Assembly: GCF_013201975.1 (NCBI RefSeq)
Contig: NZ_CP053845.1
Location: forward strand, 1,364,001 to 1,428,000
DNA length: 64,000 nucleotides
Source: Campylobacter sp. CCUG 57310
Lineage (GTDB): Bacteria; Campylobacterota; Campylobacteria; Campylobacterales; Campylobacteraceae
Direction of reading: 5' to 3'
Below are positions 11,009 to 19,508 of the stretch, piece by piece. The notes under the pieces are model-generated. The model made no database searches. It was not told the DNA's origin and worked only from the letters and a program-made list of their open reading frames with translations. Position 1 is the stretch's first letter; the number at the start of each line of letters is the position of its first letter. Both the position numbers and the translations under genes were made by a program.

Positions 11009-12176
11009 TCGCCAAATACTCCTTTAACGCCAGATGCGCCTTTAAATTTTCCCTTGTAACAAGCGGCTTTTTGATTAGATATTCACACTTTTGATTTCCA
11101 ACCAAGACATAGCAATGCTCCGGTGAAGCAAAAGCTCCAAACGCCACACGAATTAAAATTTCACCGCTTTCTAGCTCAAATTTCTCCTCTAAATGCAAAA
11201 AGCAATCATCCATTTTTATAGTGAAATTTTTAAAATTTGAAGCTATTTTTTGCGTATCGTATCCATGCTCAAATTTTAGTTCATCAAGTATTTCGAGCTC
11301 AGGACTATAAGTCTCACACTCAAAAATAGCGTCGTAGATGTCCTTAGACTGCTTTTTCCATCTGTCTTCATATTTACTACTAACGGCTAAATTTCTATTT
11401 TTATAAAGGCTTAGCTTTGCGCTTGTAAGATTTAAAATTTGCTCTATCGTGTAGTCGGTATAAGCTCTTGAATCGCTTCTAAGCTCAAATTTACCGCCAT
11501 TTTTTAGCGTTCTTTCACACTCTTTTATAAATTTTTCAGACACTACCCTTCTGTGAGGTGCATCATCCCAAGGCACGGGAAAATGAAGAAAAATTCTATC
11601 TATAAAATTTGATTTTATAAGAGATAAAAGCAATCTTGCATCGGTATTTATAAGCGCTACATTGCTTAAATTTTTAGCTCTAGCAAGCTTTGCAACCTGC
11701 TCTAACGAGGGTTTATAAACCTCTATGCCGATTACCAGCGCATCCGCGCTAGTTTCGGCTTGATAGAGCAAGTGTCTGCCAGAGCCAAAGCCGATCTCTA
11801 TAAAAATTTTGCTAAATTTAGACTCTTTTAAAATTTCTAAAATTTCGTTAGTATCAACGATAGCTGATGATTTTTGGGTTAGATGAGTTTTTTTAACAGC
11901 CATCGCTTCGGTTAAAATTTCTTTACAATTTAGCTCTTTAAATTTAACCAAAGCGCGTTGTAAAAGCCCTATTTTGGCTGGCTTTGTAAGCTTTTCACCC
12001 TTTATCACAAAGCCTTCTTTTTCGCGCTTTTTAATAACTATAAAAAACTCCTCGCCACCGCTTTTAGTGTAGATCAAATTTGAGTTTCTACCCTTTGCTT
12101 CCCACTGAAATTTGATATCTTCATCGCCGAAAGGCAAAGGGTTGAATTTTAAGTTTTTGGCTACGAAATTTGGCAT
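10992..12176 (-). CDS. trmB: tRNA (guanine-N7-)-methyltransferase, long form
   Basis: The core (about residues 125-260) has the TrmB SAM site IEIGFGSGRHLLYQA and the catalytic-region motif FLHFPVPWDDAPHRRVV, both diagnostic. It methylates G46 of tRNA. At 394 residues the protein is far longer than the ~240-residue E. coli enzyme: an N-terminal extension of ~115 residues and a C-terminal extension of ~120 residues flank the catalytic domain, as I recall for other Campylobacter. The function of the extensions is unknown to me. Its start shares a base with the flpA stop. Confidence 0.9.
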   Translation of the reverse strand: MPNFVAKNLKFNPLPFGDEDIKFQWEAKGRNSNLIYTKSGGEEFFIVIKKREKEGFVIKGEKLTKPAKIGLLQRALVKFKELNCKEILTEAMAVKKTHLTQKSSAIVDTNEILEILKESKFSKIFIEIGFGSGRHLLYQAETSADALVIGIEVYKPSLEQVAKLARAKNLSNVALINTDARLLLSLIKSNFIDRIFLHFPVPWDDAPHRRVVSEKFIKECERTLKNGGKFELRSDSRAYTDYTIEQILNLTSAKLSLYKNRNLAVSSKYEDRWKKQSKDIYDAIFECETYSPELEILDELKFEHGYDTQKIASNFKNFTIKMDDCFLHLEEKFELESGEILIRVAFGAFASPEHCYVLVGNQKCEYLIKKPLVTRENLKAHLALKEYLANAKNN

Positions 12177-13396
12177 TATTCGATACTTACCGATGCCTTT
12201 TTGGACTCGTCTGAATTTATGCCGTATTCATCTACGGCGATTACCCTATAAGTGTATTTAAGTCCGTAAGCTACGTTTGTATCGATAAATTCGTTGCCTG
12301 TTATATTTGTAAATTTTTGCTCTCCGCTATCGCCGCCCTCTCTTATGACCGTATAGCTTCTTGCCTTTTCGGAACTACTCCACTGAAGCTTCACCGCAGA
12401 GCTATCCGCAACGATTGAGGTTACTACAGGAGCTTCAATCGCCGCTAACGTAGACCCCACTACGGCTTCTTCCGGACGCTTTGACTCAAGTCCGTCTTTA
12501 TCTACGATAGTGATTTTATAGTATCTTGTAGCGCCGTTTTCGTTTATTAAATCCTCGTAGCTGTTGGTTTTGGTTTTAGCAAGATAGGTGTAAGGCAGAA
12601 ATTTATTTGAAGCGCTGTAAATTTTATAGTATCCAAAATCATCGCTTGCTACGCTATCCCAAGTTAAGATGATCTTTTTAGGAGTGTTGTTGCTGGCTTG
12701 AATGTTTGTCACTGTGCTAGGAAGTGGCTTGGTCGTAGAATCGACTATGGCGCTTGGCTTTGAGACGGTTCCCGTACTTGTTTTTACGAAAACTCGGTAT
12801 TTATAAGCTCTGCCCGATTTTACGCTATCGTCTATGTATTCGGCATTTAGCCTGCCTTTAACCTCTGCGATCTGTCGCCAGTTTTCCTTGCCGATGTCAG
12901 CTTTTTCGACTATATAAGAAGCTACGCGAAGATCAGGGTGCGGTCTCCATATAAGCTTAACGCGCTCAGGCAAATTTGTAAGCGCTCTAACGAACGGCAC
13001 CGAGTCCATAAGAGCTTTAGTGCTTGCACTTATCATGACACCGGAGTTTGAAATTTGCTTATTTGCGTTATATGTTCTCATTTCGTATGAATATGTCGTT
13101 TCAGGAGCCAAATTTGAATCCACGTGGTGGCTTGCGAAGCGATCTTTGATATCTGCTACCACTTTCATCTTGCCGTTGTTTTCGTTCGGATTTGAGCGAT
13201 ACAGATAATACCCCGCCACTTCAGGGCTTGGCGTAGGCGTCCATTCAAACCCGATTTCGGTCATATCGCTTATGGTTTTTAAATTTTGGATAGTCGGCAA
13301 GCTTGCATTGACTTGCGTAGGCGTGCTAGGAGATACGCAGCCACTTATCACAACCGCTAAAAGCGTCAAAGAGCCCTTTAAAATCAATTTTTTCAT
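12176..13396 (-). CDS. flpA: FlpA-like fibronectin type III lipoprotein adhesin
   Basis: The protein has a lipoprotein signal (MKKLILKGSLTLLAVVISGC; lipobox ISGC, Cys at residue 20) followed by four tandem fibronectin type III-like repeats of about 90 residues. FlpA of C. jejuni is a surface adhesin that binds host fibronectin. The motif WRPHPDLRV (about residues 150-158) lies in the second repeat. It differs at one residue from WRPHPDFRV, the fibronectin-binding segment I recall for C. jejuni FlpA. The ATG at 13396 is preferred over an upstream in-frame start because it gives a clean signal peptide. The start overlaps the end of the pseudouridine synthase gene by ~70 nt, unusually long but with both frames clearly coding. 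Confidence 0.88.
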   Translation of the reverse strand: MKKLILKGSLTLLAVVISGCVSPSTPTQVNASLPTIQNLKTISDMTEIGFEWTPTPSPEVAGYYLYRSNPNENNGKMKVVADIKDRFASHHVDSNLAPETTYSYEMRTYNANKQISNSGVMISASTKALMDSVPFVRALTNLPERVKLIWRPHPDLRVASYIVEKADIGKENWRQIAEVKGRLNAEYIDDSVKSGRAYKYRVFVKTSTGTVSKPSAIVDSTTKPLPSTVTNIQASNNTPKKIILTWDSVASDDFGYYKIYSASNKFLPYTYLAKTKTNSYEDLINENGATRYYKITIVDKDGLESKRPEEAVVGSTLAAIEAPVVTSIVADSSAVKLQWSSSEKARSYTVIREGGDSGEQKFTNITGNEFIDTNVAYGLKYTYRVIAVDEYGINSDESKKASVSIE

Positions 13397-14312
13397 CAAT
13401 AGTCCCTTTCTCAAATTTACTCAGTAAAATTTCTTCAAAATCGCCCCAAATAGAAGCGACAAAACTCATATGCTCACCGCTACTGGGATGCTTGAAATAA
13501 AGTCCGTAGGCGTGAAGCATAACTCGCCTGATTTTATCATTTTCGCTCTTAAATCCGTATAAAGTATCGCCTAAAATATGGCGGTTTATGCTTGCAAGAT
13601 GAACTCTTATCTGATGAGTTCTGCCTGTAAAAAGTTTAGCCGCGATCAAATTTATATTTCCGCTTTCCACCAAATTCAAAAATGCGCTTTTAGCCTCTCT
13701 TCCGTCTTTAGTAATGGCTTTTTTAAGGCGATTATTTGGATTTCTGCCTATCTTTTTTTTAATTACGCAAGCTTCTTTTAGCGGCAAATCAGTGATGGCA
13801 AGATAAATTCTGCCCATTGTTTTATCGCTAAGCTGAGCGGAAAGTGCCGCGTGAGCGCGGTTGTTTTTAGCAACCACTATCGCTCCACTAGTGCCTTTAT
13901 CCAGCCTATGAACAATTCCTGCCCTACTCTCTCCGCTTAAGGTAGAGAGCAAAAAGCCCTTTTTGCCAAGCCAATCCACAAGAGTAGCTTCCTTAACGCT
14001 TGGTGCTCCGTGCACGACTAAATTTGCAGGTTTATTTAGCACGATAAGATCATTATCTTCATAGATGATCGGCACATCAAAATCAGCTTCAAATTCTAAA
14101 TTTTCACTCACGGCTTTTTTGAACTTAACTTCGATAACATCGTCTAAATTTAGCTTAACCGAGCCCTTTAAAACAGGTTTTAAATTTAGCTTTACACATT
14201 CGTTTTTGATCAAATTTGAAATTTGATTTCTTGAAATTTTAAGCTTTAAGGAAAGATAACTGTCGATTCTTTCGTTTATATTAGGCGCCTCTACGACGAT
14301 AGTTTGGTTCAA
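13326..14312 (-). CDS. rluD: RluD/RluA-family 23S rRNA pseudouridine synthase
   Basis: The N-terminal S4-like domain (RIDSYLSLKLKISRNQISNL) binds RNA. The catalytic domain carries HRLDKGTSGAIVVAKN with the essential Asp near residue 138, and GRTHQIRVHLASI downstream. The family isomerises uridines in 23S rRNA; RluD is the closest match in architecture, but the exact target positions cannot be read from sequence. It is the first gene of the large minus-strand operon and divergent from rodA, whose start region begins ~50 nt away. Confidence 0.9.
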   Translation of the reverse strand: MNQTIVVEAPNINERIDSYLSLKLKISRNQISNLIKNECVKLNLKPVLKGSVKLNLDDVIEVKFKKAVSENLEFEADFDVPIIYEDNDLIVLNKPANLVVHGAPSVKEATLVDWLGKKGFLLSTLSGESRAGIVHRLDKGTSGAIVVAKNNRAHAALSAQLSDKTMGRIYLAITDLPLKEACVIKKKIGRNPNNRLKKAITKDGREAKSAFLNLVESGNINLIAAKLFTGRTHQIRVHLASINRHILGDTLYGFKSENDKIRRVMLHAYGLYFKHPSSGEHMSFVASIWGDFEEILLSKFEKGTIDEKIDFKGLFDAFSGCDKWLRIS

Positions 14313-14360
14313 TCCATTACCTTTTTGTGTTATAATTCGGCTAAAAACAAGGCGAAAATT

Positions 14361-15470
14361 TTGATAAGACTTGATAGGCGAATTTTAACTCATTTTGATT
14401 TTGTGCAGCCCATTTTAATACTGCCTATTATAATTTTATCATATATTTTAGTACTAGAAGCAAACAGCGTCTTAGCCAGTAAGCAGATAGTTTATTTTGC
14501 GGTTGGCTTTTTGGCATTTGGCTTTTTTTTCTTGCTGCCGATTAAAAAGATCGAATGGATAATTCCGATGTTTTATTGGATTTGCATCATACTTTTAATA
14601 AGCGTTGACCTCTTTGGCGTAACCAAGCTTGGCGCAAAACGTTGGCTTGAAATTCCATTTGTCCACTTTACTATCCAGCCTTCAGAGATCATGAAGCCGT
14701 CATTTTTGCTTATGCTAGCATACCTCATCAAGCGCAGACCGCCTGACATCAAAGGATACGGGCTTAAGGATTTTTTGATATTTAGTTTTTATATCCTGCT
14801 GCCTACATTTTTGATTATGAAAGAGCCTGATCTTGGTACAGCTCTTATACTTCTTATAGTCGGATACGCCGTACTTTTTGTGATCGGAGTTAATAAAAAA
14901 ATTTGGATTACTATCTTTGTAGCTATCGGAATTTCCGCACCTCTTATCTATGAAAACGTCCTTCACGATTACCAAAAAAAGCGAATAACCGATTTTTTAA
15001 GCGAAGAGTCAAGCTATCACGTGCGCCAAAGCATCATCGCCATAGGAAGTGGCGGACTTACTGGAAAACCAAAAGATGAAGCCACTCAGACGCACTTTAA
15101 ATTTCTGCCGATTTCTACGAGCGATTTTATCTTTGCTTATACGATTGAGCGATTTGGCTTTATAGGCGGTCTTGGCTTGCTTATGCTTTATGGCTTTTTG
15201 ATAGCTCACTTGCTTAGTCTAAATTACGGTCTAAAGGATGATTATTTCACGCAGGTTATCACGACGGGAATTGGAATTTTGATATTTATCTATGTCAGCG
15301 TAAATATCATGATGACTATCGGTTTTGCGCCTGTTGTGGGCGTGCCGTTACCATTTTATAGTTACGGCGGAAGTAGTTTTGTAACGTTTTTAAGCCTGTT
15401 TGGGATTTTACAAAATTTGCTTACATTTAGGTTTGATCCTACATACCGCTTTGTGAAGATTAAATTTTAA
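14361..15470 (+). CDS. rodA: RodA, SEDS-family peptidoglycan polymerase for cell elongation
   Basis: A polytopic membrane protein with about ten TM helices. SEDS signatures are present: FVHFTIQPSEIMKP, MKEPDLGTAL, FLPISTSDFIFAYTIERFGF and VPLPFYSYGGSS. RodA (MrdB) polymerises lipid II with PBP2 to build the lateral wall. I chose the TTG at 14361 as the start because it gives MIRLDRRILTHFDF, the usual RodA N-terminus, with an AAGG about 6 nt upstream. The ATG at 14304 would add 19 unlikely residues and overlap the divergent rluD start. A strong bidirectional terminator follows the stop. Confidence 0.92.
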   Translation: MIRLDRRILTHFDFVQPILILPIIILSYILVLEANSVLASKQIVYFAVGFLAFGFFFLLPIKKIEWIIPMFYWICIILLISVDLFGVTKLGAKRWLEIPFVHFTIQPSEIMKPSFLLMLAYLIKRRPPDIKGYGLKDFLIFSFYILLPTFLIMKEPDLGTALILLIVGYAVLFVIGVNKKIWITIFVAIGISAPLIYENVLHDYQKKRITDFLSEESSYHVRQSIIAIGSGGLTGKPKDEATQTHFKFLPISTSDFIFAYTIERFGFIGGLGLLMLYGFLIAHLLSLNYGLKDDYFTQVITTGIGILIFIYVSVNIMMTIGFAPVVGVPLPFYSYGGSSFVTFLSLFGILQNLLTFRFDPTYRFVKIKF

Positions 15471-15496
15471 TTTAAGCCAAATTCATGGCTTAAATT
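15469..15496. terminator. Bidirectional intrinsic terminator between rodA and the PhnA-like gene
   Basis: Ten-base perfect inverted repeat AATTTAAGCC / GGCTTAAATT with an 8-nt loop. It sits exactly between two converging genes and is flanked by A and T runs, so it can act in both directions. Confidence 0.75.
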
Positions 15497-15705
15497 TAGA
15501 CTTTCTTTAAAAACTCGGTTTTAAGCACGATAACGCCCATTTTATCGATCTTGCACTCAACCTCTTTGTCGTTTCCCGTTAGCTTGATGTTTTTAGCCAT
15601 TGTTCCGCGTTTAAGAGTTGCGCCCGCACCTTTTACTTTAAGATCTTTAATCAAAGTTACGTTATCTCCTGCGTTTAGTTCTGTTCCGTTTGCATCTTTT
15701 GGCAT
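15496..15705 (-). CDS. Short PhnA-like (YjdM) protein without the zinc ribbon
   Basis: 69 residues matching the C-terminal beta domain of PhnA/YjdM: DANGTELNAGDNVTLIKDL, LKRGTMAKNIKL and the terminal LKTEFLKKV. The N-terminal zinc ribbon of the full ~110-residue family is absent. Despite the name, phosphonate use is not established for this family, so I treat the function as unknown. AAGGAG precedes the ATG. The promoter region and the convergent terminator suggest a monocistronic gene. Confidence 0.85.
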   Translation of the reverse strand: MPKDANGTELNAGDNVTLIKDLKVKGAGATLKRGTMAKNIKLTGNDKEVECKIDKMGVIVLKTEFLKKV

Positions 15706-15814
15706 GTTTTCTCCTTATAAAATTTCAGCCATTATAGCAATTAAATATACAAACAAGCAAAAACATATAATCCAAAACTAAAATTTGATAAAAATTTGCA
15801 TTTAAGAGTATGGC

Positions 15815-15843
15815 AAAATATCCCCAAATTTAGGGGATATTTT
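15815..15843 (-). terminator. Intrinsic terminator of the aldehyde dehydrogenase gene
   Basis: Eleven-base perfect stem AAAATATCCCC / GGGGATATTTT with a 7-nt loop, starting 6 nt after the stop codon on the minus strand. The 3' arm ends in a U run. Confidence 0.8.
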
Positions 15844-15848
15844 AACTA

Positions 15849-17309
15849 TTAATAAAAGCCGCTTGGTTTTCCCGTTAGATCGATCATGATATTTTTCATC
15901 TGAGTGTAGTGCTCAAGTATGATTTTGTGCGTCTCTCTGCCTATGCCTGAGTTTTTATATCCGCCAAATGGGCTTCCGGCAGGAATTTGGTTATAGCAGT
16001 TTACCCAGACGCGACCTGTTTCCATCGCGCGTGCGGTTCTTAGCGCTTTTGTGATATCTTTAGTAAAGACCCCACCGCCAAGGCCATATTCGCTATCATT
16101 TACCATCTTAATAAGCTCTTTTTCATTCTTAAATTTGATGATAACGCCTACAGGTCCAAATATCTCCTCTTGCGCTACTCTCATATCGTTTGTTACGTTT
16201 ACAAGAAGAGTAGGCTTCACAAATGACTTGCCCGCACTTGCAAGCTCTCCGCCGACCGCTACTTTTGCGCCTTCTTTTTTGCCGATTTCTATGTATTCTA
16301 GTATTTTTTTGGCCTGCTTTTCATTTATCTGAGAGCCCATTTGAGTCTTTTTATCAAGAGGATCTCCAACTTTTATCTTTTTAAATTTCTCAACAGCTGC
16401 GGCTACAAATTTATCGTGTATACTCTCTTCGACAAAAATTCTACTTCCGGCACAGCATACTTGACCTTGATTAAATAAAATTCCTATCTGAATTCCATCA
16501 ATTGCCAAGTCAAAATCAGCATCGGCATAGATGATGTTTGCCGACTTTCCGCCAAGCTCAAGTGTCGCAGGTATGATCTTCTCAGCTGCGGCGATAGCGA
16601 TATCTCTTCCTATTTCGGTTGAACCTGTAAAGGCTAACTTATCTAGACCGTTATGCTTTGTTATATATTCTCCCGCCTTACTGCCTTTTCCTGTGATTAC
16701 GTTTACCACGCCTTTTGGCAATACATCCTTAATCAGCCTCATAAGCTCAAGAACGCTAAGGCTGGTTTCTGAAGACGGTTTAAACACGCTGGTATCACCA
16801 GCTGCGATAACGGGAGCTAGCTTCCATGCCGCCATCAAAAACGGAAAATTCCAAGGGACTATCTGACCCACAACTCCGATAGGCTCGCGCAAGATCACGG
16901 AAAGCTGCTTTTCATTAAGGACATTTGCACTTCCCCCTTCAGCTTGTATAACGCCGGCAAAATACCTAAAATGCTCTGCCGCATAAGGGATATCTACGTT
17001 CATAGTTTCGCGAATCGGCTTACCGTTTTCCATCGTTTCGACAGTCGCCAAAAACTCTTTGTTCTCATCTATAATATCCGCGATTTTTAAAAGAATTTTT
17101 GAGCGCTCCGCTACGGTTGAGCGTCTAAACGTCTCAAACGCCTTTCTTGCGGCTTTTACCGCAGCATCGACATCTTTTTTAGTCGCATCGGCTATTGAGG
17201 CTAATTTCTTACCTGTTGCAGGATTAAAAGTATCCAGAGTTGCACCGTCGCTAGAAGGCACAAATTCACCATTTATAAACAGCTGATATTTATCTTGCAG
17301 TTTAACCAT
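15849..17309 (-). CDS. NAD(P)-dependent aldehyde dehydrogenase
   Basis: A 486-residue ALDH-superfamily enzyme that oxidises aldehydes to acids. The cofactor site region is PWNFPFLMAAWKLAPVIAAG. The catalytic Glu lies in TLELGGKSANII and the catalytic Cys in FNQGQVCCAGSRIF. The C-terminal segment SPFGGYKNSGIGRE is typical of the class-1/2, betaine- or acetaldehyde-type dehydrogenases; the substrate cannot be chosen by eye. The ATG at 17309 is preceded by AAAGGAG, so the 36 extra N-terminal residues of the longer frame are rejected. Monocistronic, with its own terminator. It is the last core gene before the island's left edge. Confidence 0.92.
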   Translation of the reverse strand: MVKLQDKYQLFINGEFVPSSDGATLDTFNPATGKKLASIADATKKDVDAAVKAARKAFETFRRSTVAERSKILLKIADIIDENKEFLATVETMENGKPIRETMNVDIPYAAEHFRYFAGVIQAEGGSANVLNEKQLSVILREPIGVVGQIVPWNFPFLMAAWKLAPVIAAGDTSVFKPSSETSLSVLELMRLIKDVLPKGVVNVITGKGSKAGEYITKHNGLDKLAFTGSTEIGRDIAIAAAEKIIPATLELGGKSANIIYADADFDLAIDGIQIGILFNQGQVCCAGSRIFVEESIHDKFVAAAVEKFKKIKVGDPLDKKTQMGSQINEKQAKKILEYIEIGKKEGAKVAVGGELASAGKSFVKPTLLVNVTNDMRVAQEEIFGPVGVIIKFKNEKELIKMVNDSEYGLGGGVFTKDITKALRTARAMETGRVWVNCYNQIPAGSPFGGYKNSGIGRETHKIILEHYTQMKNIMIDLTGKPSGFY

Positions 17310-17450
17310 AATACAATCTCCTTTGGTAGAATTTAACAAAAAAATTATATTACTCAAACTTAAATACTCGGATAACTGGATAATATTTATTAATAAATTT
17401 TTATATAAAAATATCAATTTTACTTCCGGTATTTTTATATAAAAAGTTAC

Positions 17451-17477
17451 TAATGGTGGGTTCGCCAGAAGCCGAAC
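17451..17477 (-). repeat. Degenerate partial copy of the tRNA-Met 3' end (putative island attachment site, left)
   Basis: These 27 nt match positions 37521-37547 (3' end, CCA and flank of the tRNA-Met gene) in 23 of 27 positions, in the same orientation. Such a duplicated tRNA 3' end is the classic scar of an element integrated by a tyrosine recombinase at a tRNA gene. No other part of a tRNA is present here, so it is not a functional tRNA gene. Confidence 0.7.
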
Positions 17478-17530
17478 TATATCGTTTTAAGTCAATACCG
17501 ATAAGGATTTAAGGTAAGTAGCCAAAGGGC

Positions 17531-17595
17531 TAGTCACCTAATTAGTCACCTAATAAAATTAAGTGAAAGTATGGTAAAAGCAAGTAAAAAGTATG
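17531..17595 (+). repeat. Island repeat block, copy A (tandem TAGTCACCTAAT plus shared tail)
   Basis: Two tandem TAGTCACCTAAT units are followed by a tail (about GAAAGTATGGTAAAAG, then AAGTAAAAAGTATG). Related blocks occur at 27831-27990 and 37351-37520. The spaced CACCTAAT words look like recombinase arm-type sites. The whole gap 17310-17726 holds only the att-like scar, this block and the promoter of the toxin-antitoxin pair. Confidence 0.6.
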
Positions 17596-17690
17596 CAAAT
17601 AACAGCTATGTGATTTTTTGCCAAAAAAGAGAATACAATTTTAAACGAAGCAATAGCCTAAAAAATAGCATTACTTAAATTTACTTATAG

Positions 17691-17696
17691 TATAAT
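17691..17696 (+). promoter_or_regulatory. Predicted -10 box of the first RelB/YoeB operon
   Basis: TATAAT 31 nt before the antitoxin ATG, followed by an AAAGGA Shine-Dalgarno at 17714-17719. Confidence 0.5.
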
Positions 17697-17726
17697 TGCA
17701 TACAAATAAATACAAAGGATATATAA

Positions 17727-18008
17727 ATGACTACACTTATACAGTTTAGAGTTGATAAAGAGCTAAAAACCGAAGCCGAGAATTTATTTAAAGATATGGG
17801 GCTTGATCTAAGTACCGCTTTAAAATTGTTTTTAAAGCAGTCTATTAATAAGCGTAAAATTCCATTCTCTATCACTACTGCAAATGATGAATTTTATAGC
17901 GATAGTAATACGGAGTATCTAAAAAATATATTGGATAATATAGACAATAAAAAAGTAAAGATGATAAGAAAAAGTATAGATGAGCTTGAGGCATTAGATA
18001 ATGCTTAA
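17727..18008 (+). CDS. RelB/DinJ-family antitoxin
   Basis: 93 residues. The N-terminus (TLIQFRVDKELKTEAENLFKDMG) is a ribbon-helix-helix DNA-binding fold of the RelB/DinJ type, with the family's LSTALKLFLKQ helix. The C-terminal half should wrap the toxin. It overlaps the toxin start by 8 nt, the usual antitoxin-first arrangement. Since the paired toxin is broken, this gene may now be a lone antitoxin or autorepressor. A second, different pair of the same families lies at 29701-30232. Confidence 0.85.
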   Translation: MTTLIQFRVDKELKTEAENLFKDMGLDLSTALKLFLKQSINKRKIPFSITTANDEFYSDSNTEYLKNILDNIDNKKVKMIRKSIDELEALDNA

Positions 18009-18267
18009 TATAGAGTTTTATCCCGATGTGTGGAGTGATTATTTAGAGCTAATCAAAGACAAAAAAATATCGGCAAAAATCAATACTCTTATTAAGGATA
18101 TAGCCGGAAATAAAAACAATAGTAATCTTGGTAAACCGGAAACTCTAAAAGGTGACTTGGTAGGTTGCTACTCTCGCAGGATAGATATTAAAAATTGAAT
18201 AGTTTATAGAATAAAAGATAATAGCGTACAAATTTTACAGGCGGGGACGCATTATAATCAGAAATAA
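18001..18267 (+). pseudogene. YoeB/Txe-type mRNA interferase broken by a nonsense codon
   Basis: Reading from the ATG at 18001 gives 65 residues to a TGA at 18196-18198. The same frame then continues for 22 more codons to TAA at 18267 with clear family sequence (IVYRIKDNSVQILQAGTHY). Lining it up with the intact toxin at 29701-29967 puts the TGA at the conserved Arg of the HRLVFR segment; that Arg and the terminal His-Tyr are catalytic in YoeB. A CGA-to-TGA change would explain it. The truncated product should lack ribosome-dependent RNase activity. Confidence 0.8.
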
Positions 18268-18450
18268 TCAAAGATTGACAAATTCCGAATGGATAAATAA
18301 ACAAAAATATGATCTTTTTTTATTACAATTCTAATATACTAAAAACTATCTAAGCAGATATAAAGCCGGTAGCTTCTAGAGTTTTAAAGAAACATATTTT
18401 TTAATGCAAGTCTAAAAGAGCTTGGCATATGTAAGATATTTTATAGTTTT

Positions 18451-19401
18451 TTAAATCCAAAATTTATTATGCCTTGAAATTTCAATTGGCAGTACTTCAA
18501 ATTTTTCTTTAAAAATTTTACTAAAATGCGCCAAAGATCTGTATCCGACAATGCTAGCCGCCTCTTTTACACTTACATCATTTCTCAATAAAAGCTCCTT
18601 AGCACTTTTAAGCCTTTCCTCTTGTAGCATCCCATAGATAGTTGTGCCAAAACACTGCTTAAAACCTCTTTTTAGCTTAAATTCATTTATAGCACAAATT
18701 TTGGCAAGTTCTTTGATGGATGGCGGATTTGACATATTTTTGAGCAAAATTTCTTTAGCCTTTTTTATAGCGGCTATATCATGGTCGCATAAATTTAATC
18801 CTTTGCAGCAATCACAATTATCAGAAGTTGAAAAACTTTTATATATCATCTCTAAAATTTTAGACTCAATAAAAATTTCCCTCATTTTATCTCTATATAT
18901 ATGAGAATTTTCTAAATCCTTGAGAATAAGTTTTTGTGCTAAATTCGTAGAGCTTGCTTTAATGCTTATAGTTTCGGATTTTTCCATCTCGTTAAATATT
19001 GGAAAATCTTTTATTAAATTATTATCCATAAAAATGCACTGGCTTTTAAAGCGTTTTTTACGCTCATAAACAACCCTGCCCCTAAAAGGCTCTTTTATAA
19101 CTCCTATCCAAGCATCATTTGGTCTAAATATACCATTATTGGCACTTTGACTGTTCATACAAACCGAACTATTTCCTGTATTAAAATACATAAAAGAGTA
19201 TTTGCCTATATCAGCGGAATTAAATACCCTATCATCATCAAAATACATGTCAAATATTCCATAACCAAAACCGTTTGAGTTATTAAATATCTGAGTATTT
19301 AAAACCATATCATTGGTTTTTATACTTAACTCCTTTAAGCATCTCTCGTTATTACCCCATGTTTCGTTAAAAAATCTCTCAAGTTCGGGGAAGCTACTCA
19401 T
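18451..19401 (-). CDS. AraC-family regulator (YbtA/PchR type) of the siderophore uptake locus
   Basis: 316 residues. The C-terminal ~100 residues contain two helix-turn-helix units (SIKELAKICAINEFKLKRGF and SVKEAASIVGYRSLAHFSKIF), as in AraC proteins. The long N-terminal domain should bind the effector, which for PchR/YbtA-type regulators is the iron-siderophore. It is divergent from the TonB-dependent receptor with a 107-nt shared regulatory region, the same arrangement as other siderophore-responsive AraC regulators. A cluster CDCCKGLNLCDH upstream of the HTH is rich in Cys and might bind metal; that is speculation. Confidence 0.88.
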   Translation of the reverse strand: MSSFPELERFFNETWGNNERCLKELSIKTNDMVLNTQIFNNSNGFGYGIFDMYFDDDRVFNSADIGKYSFMYFNTGNSSVCMNSQSANNGIFRPNDAWIGVIKEPFRGRVVYERKKRFKSQCIFMDNNLIKDFPIFNEMEKSETISIKASSTNLAQKLILKDLENSHIYRDKMREIFIESKILEMIYKSFSTSDNCDCCKGLNLCDHDIAAIKKAKEILLKNMSNPPSIKELAKICAINEFKLKRGFKQCFGTTIYGMLQEERLKSAKELLLRNDVSVKEAASIVGYRSLAHFSKIFKEKFEVLPIEISRHNKFWI

Positions 19402-19447
19402 AAAATCCCTCCATCGTTAAATTTAATCCCTCTGCCATTAATAAAGT

Positions 19448-19470
19448 AATAGTAATAATTATCAAATTAT
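19448..19470 (+). promoter_or_regulatory. Fur-box-like operator upstream of the receptor gene
   Basis: The stretch TAGTAATAATTATCAAATTA is close to the hexamer pattern of a Fur box and lies ~40-60 nt before the receptor ATG, in the divergent region with the AraC gene. Iron repression would fit the gene content. Low complexity makes chance matches possible. Confidence 0.45.
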
Positions 19471-19508
19471 AGTAGTATTAAGCTTGAATAAATTTTAAGG
19501 AGTGTTAC

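Noticed and set aside
14304-14360. Earlier ATG for rodA
   Set aside because: It adds 19 residues unlike any RodA N-terminus and overlaps the divergent rluD start; the TTG at 14361 has a ribosome site and the usual sequence.
17451-17477. A second tRNA-Met gene
   Set aside because: Only the 3' acceptor and part of the T-arm are present, with mismatches; no anticodon or D-arm follows.
17531-17595. CRISPR-like array made by the tandem TAGTCACCTAAT units
   Set aside because: Repeats are 12 nt with no regular spacers and only two to three units per block; they fit recombinase sites better.
18196-18198. TGA in the first YoeB-type toxin as a second selenocysteine codon
   Set aside because: It aligns with a conserved catalytic Arg, not Cys, and there is no CxxU context; a nonsense mutation is simpler.
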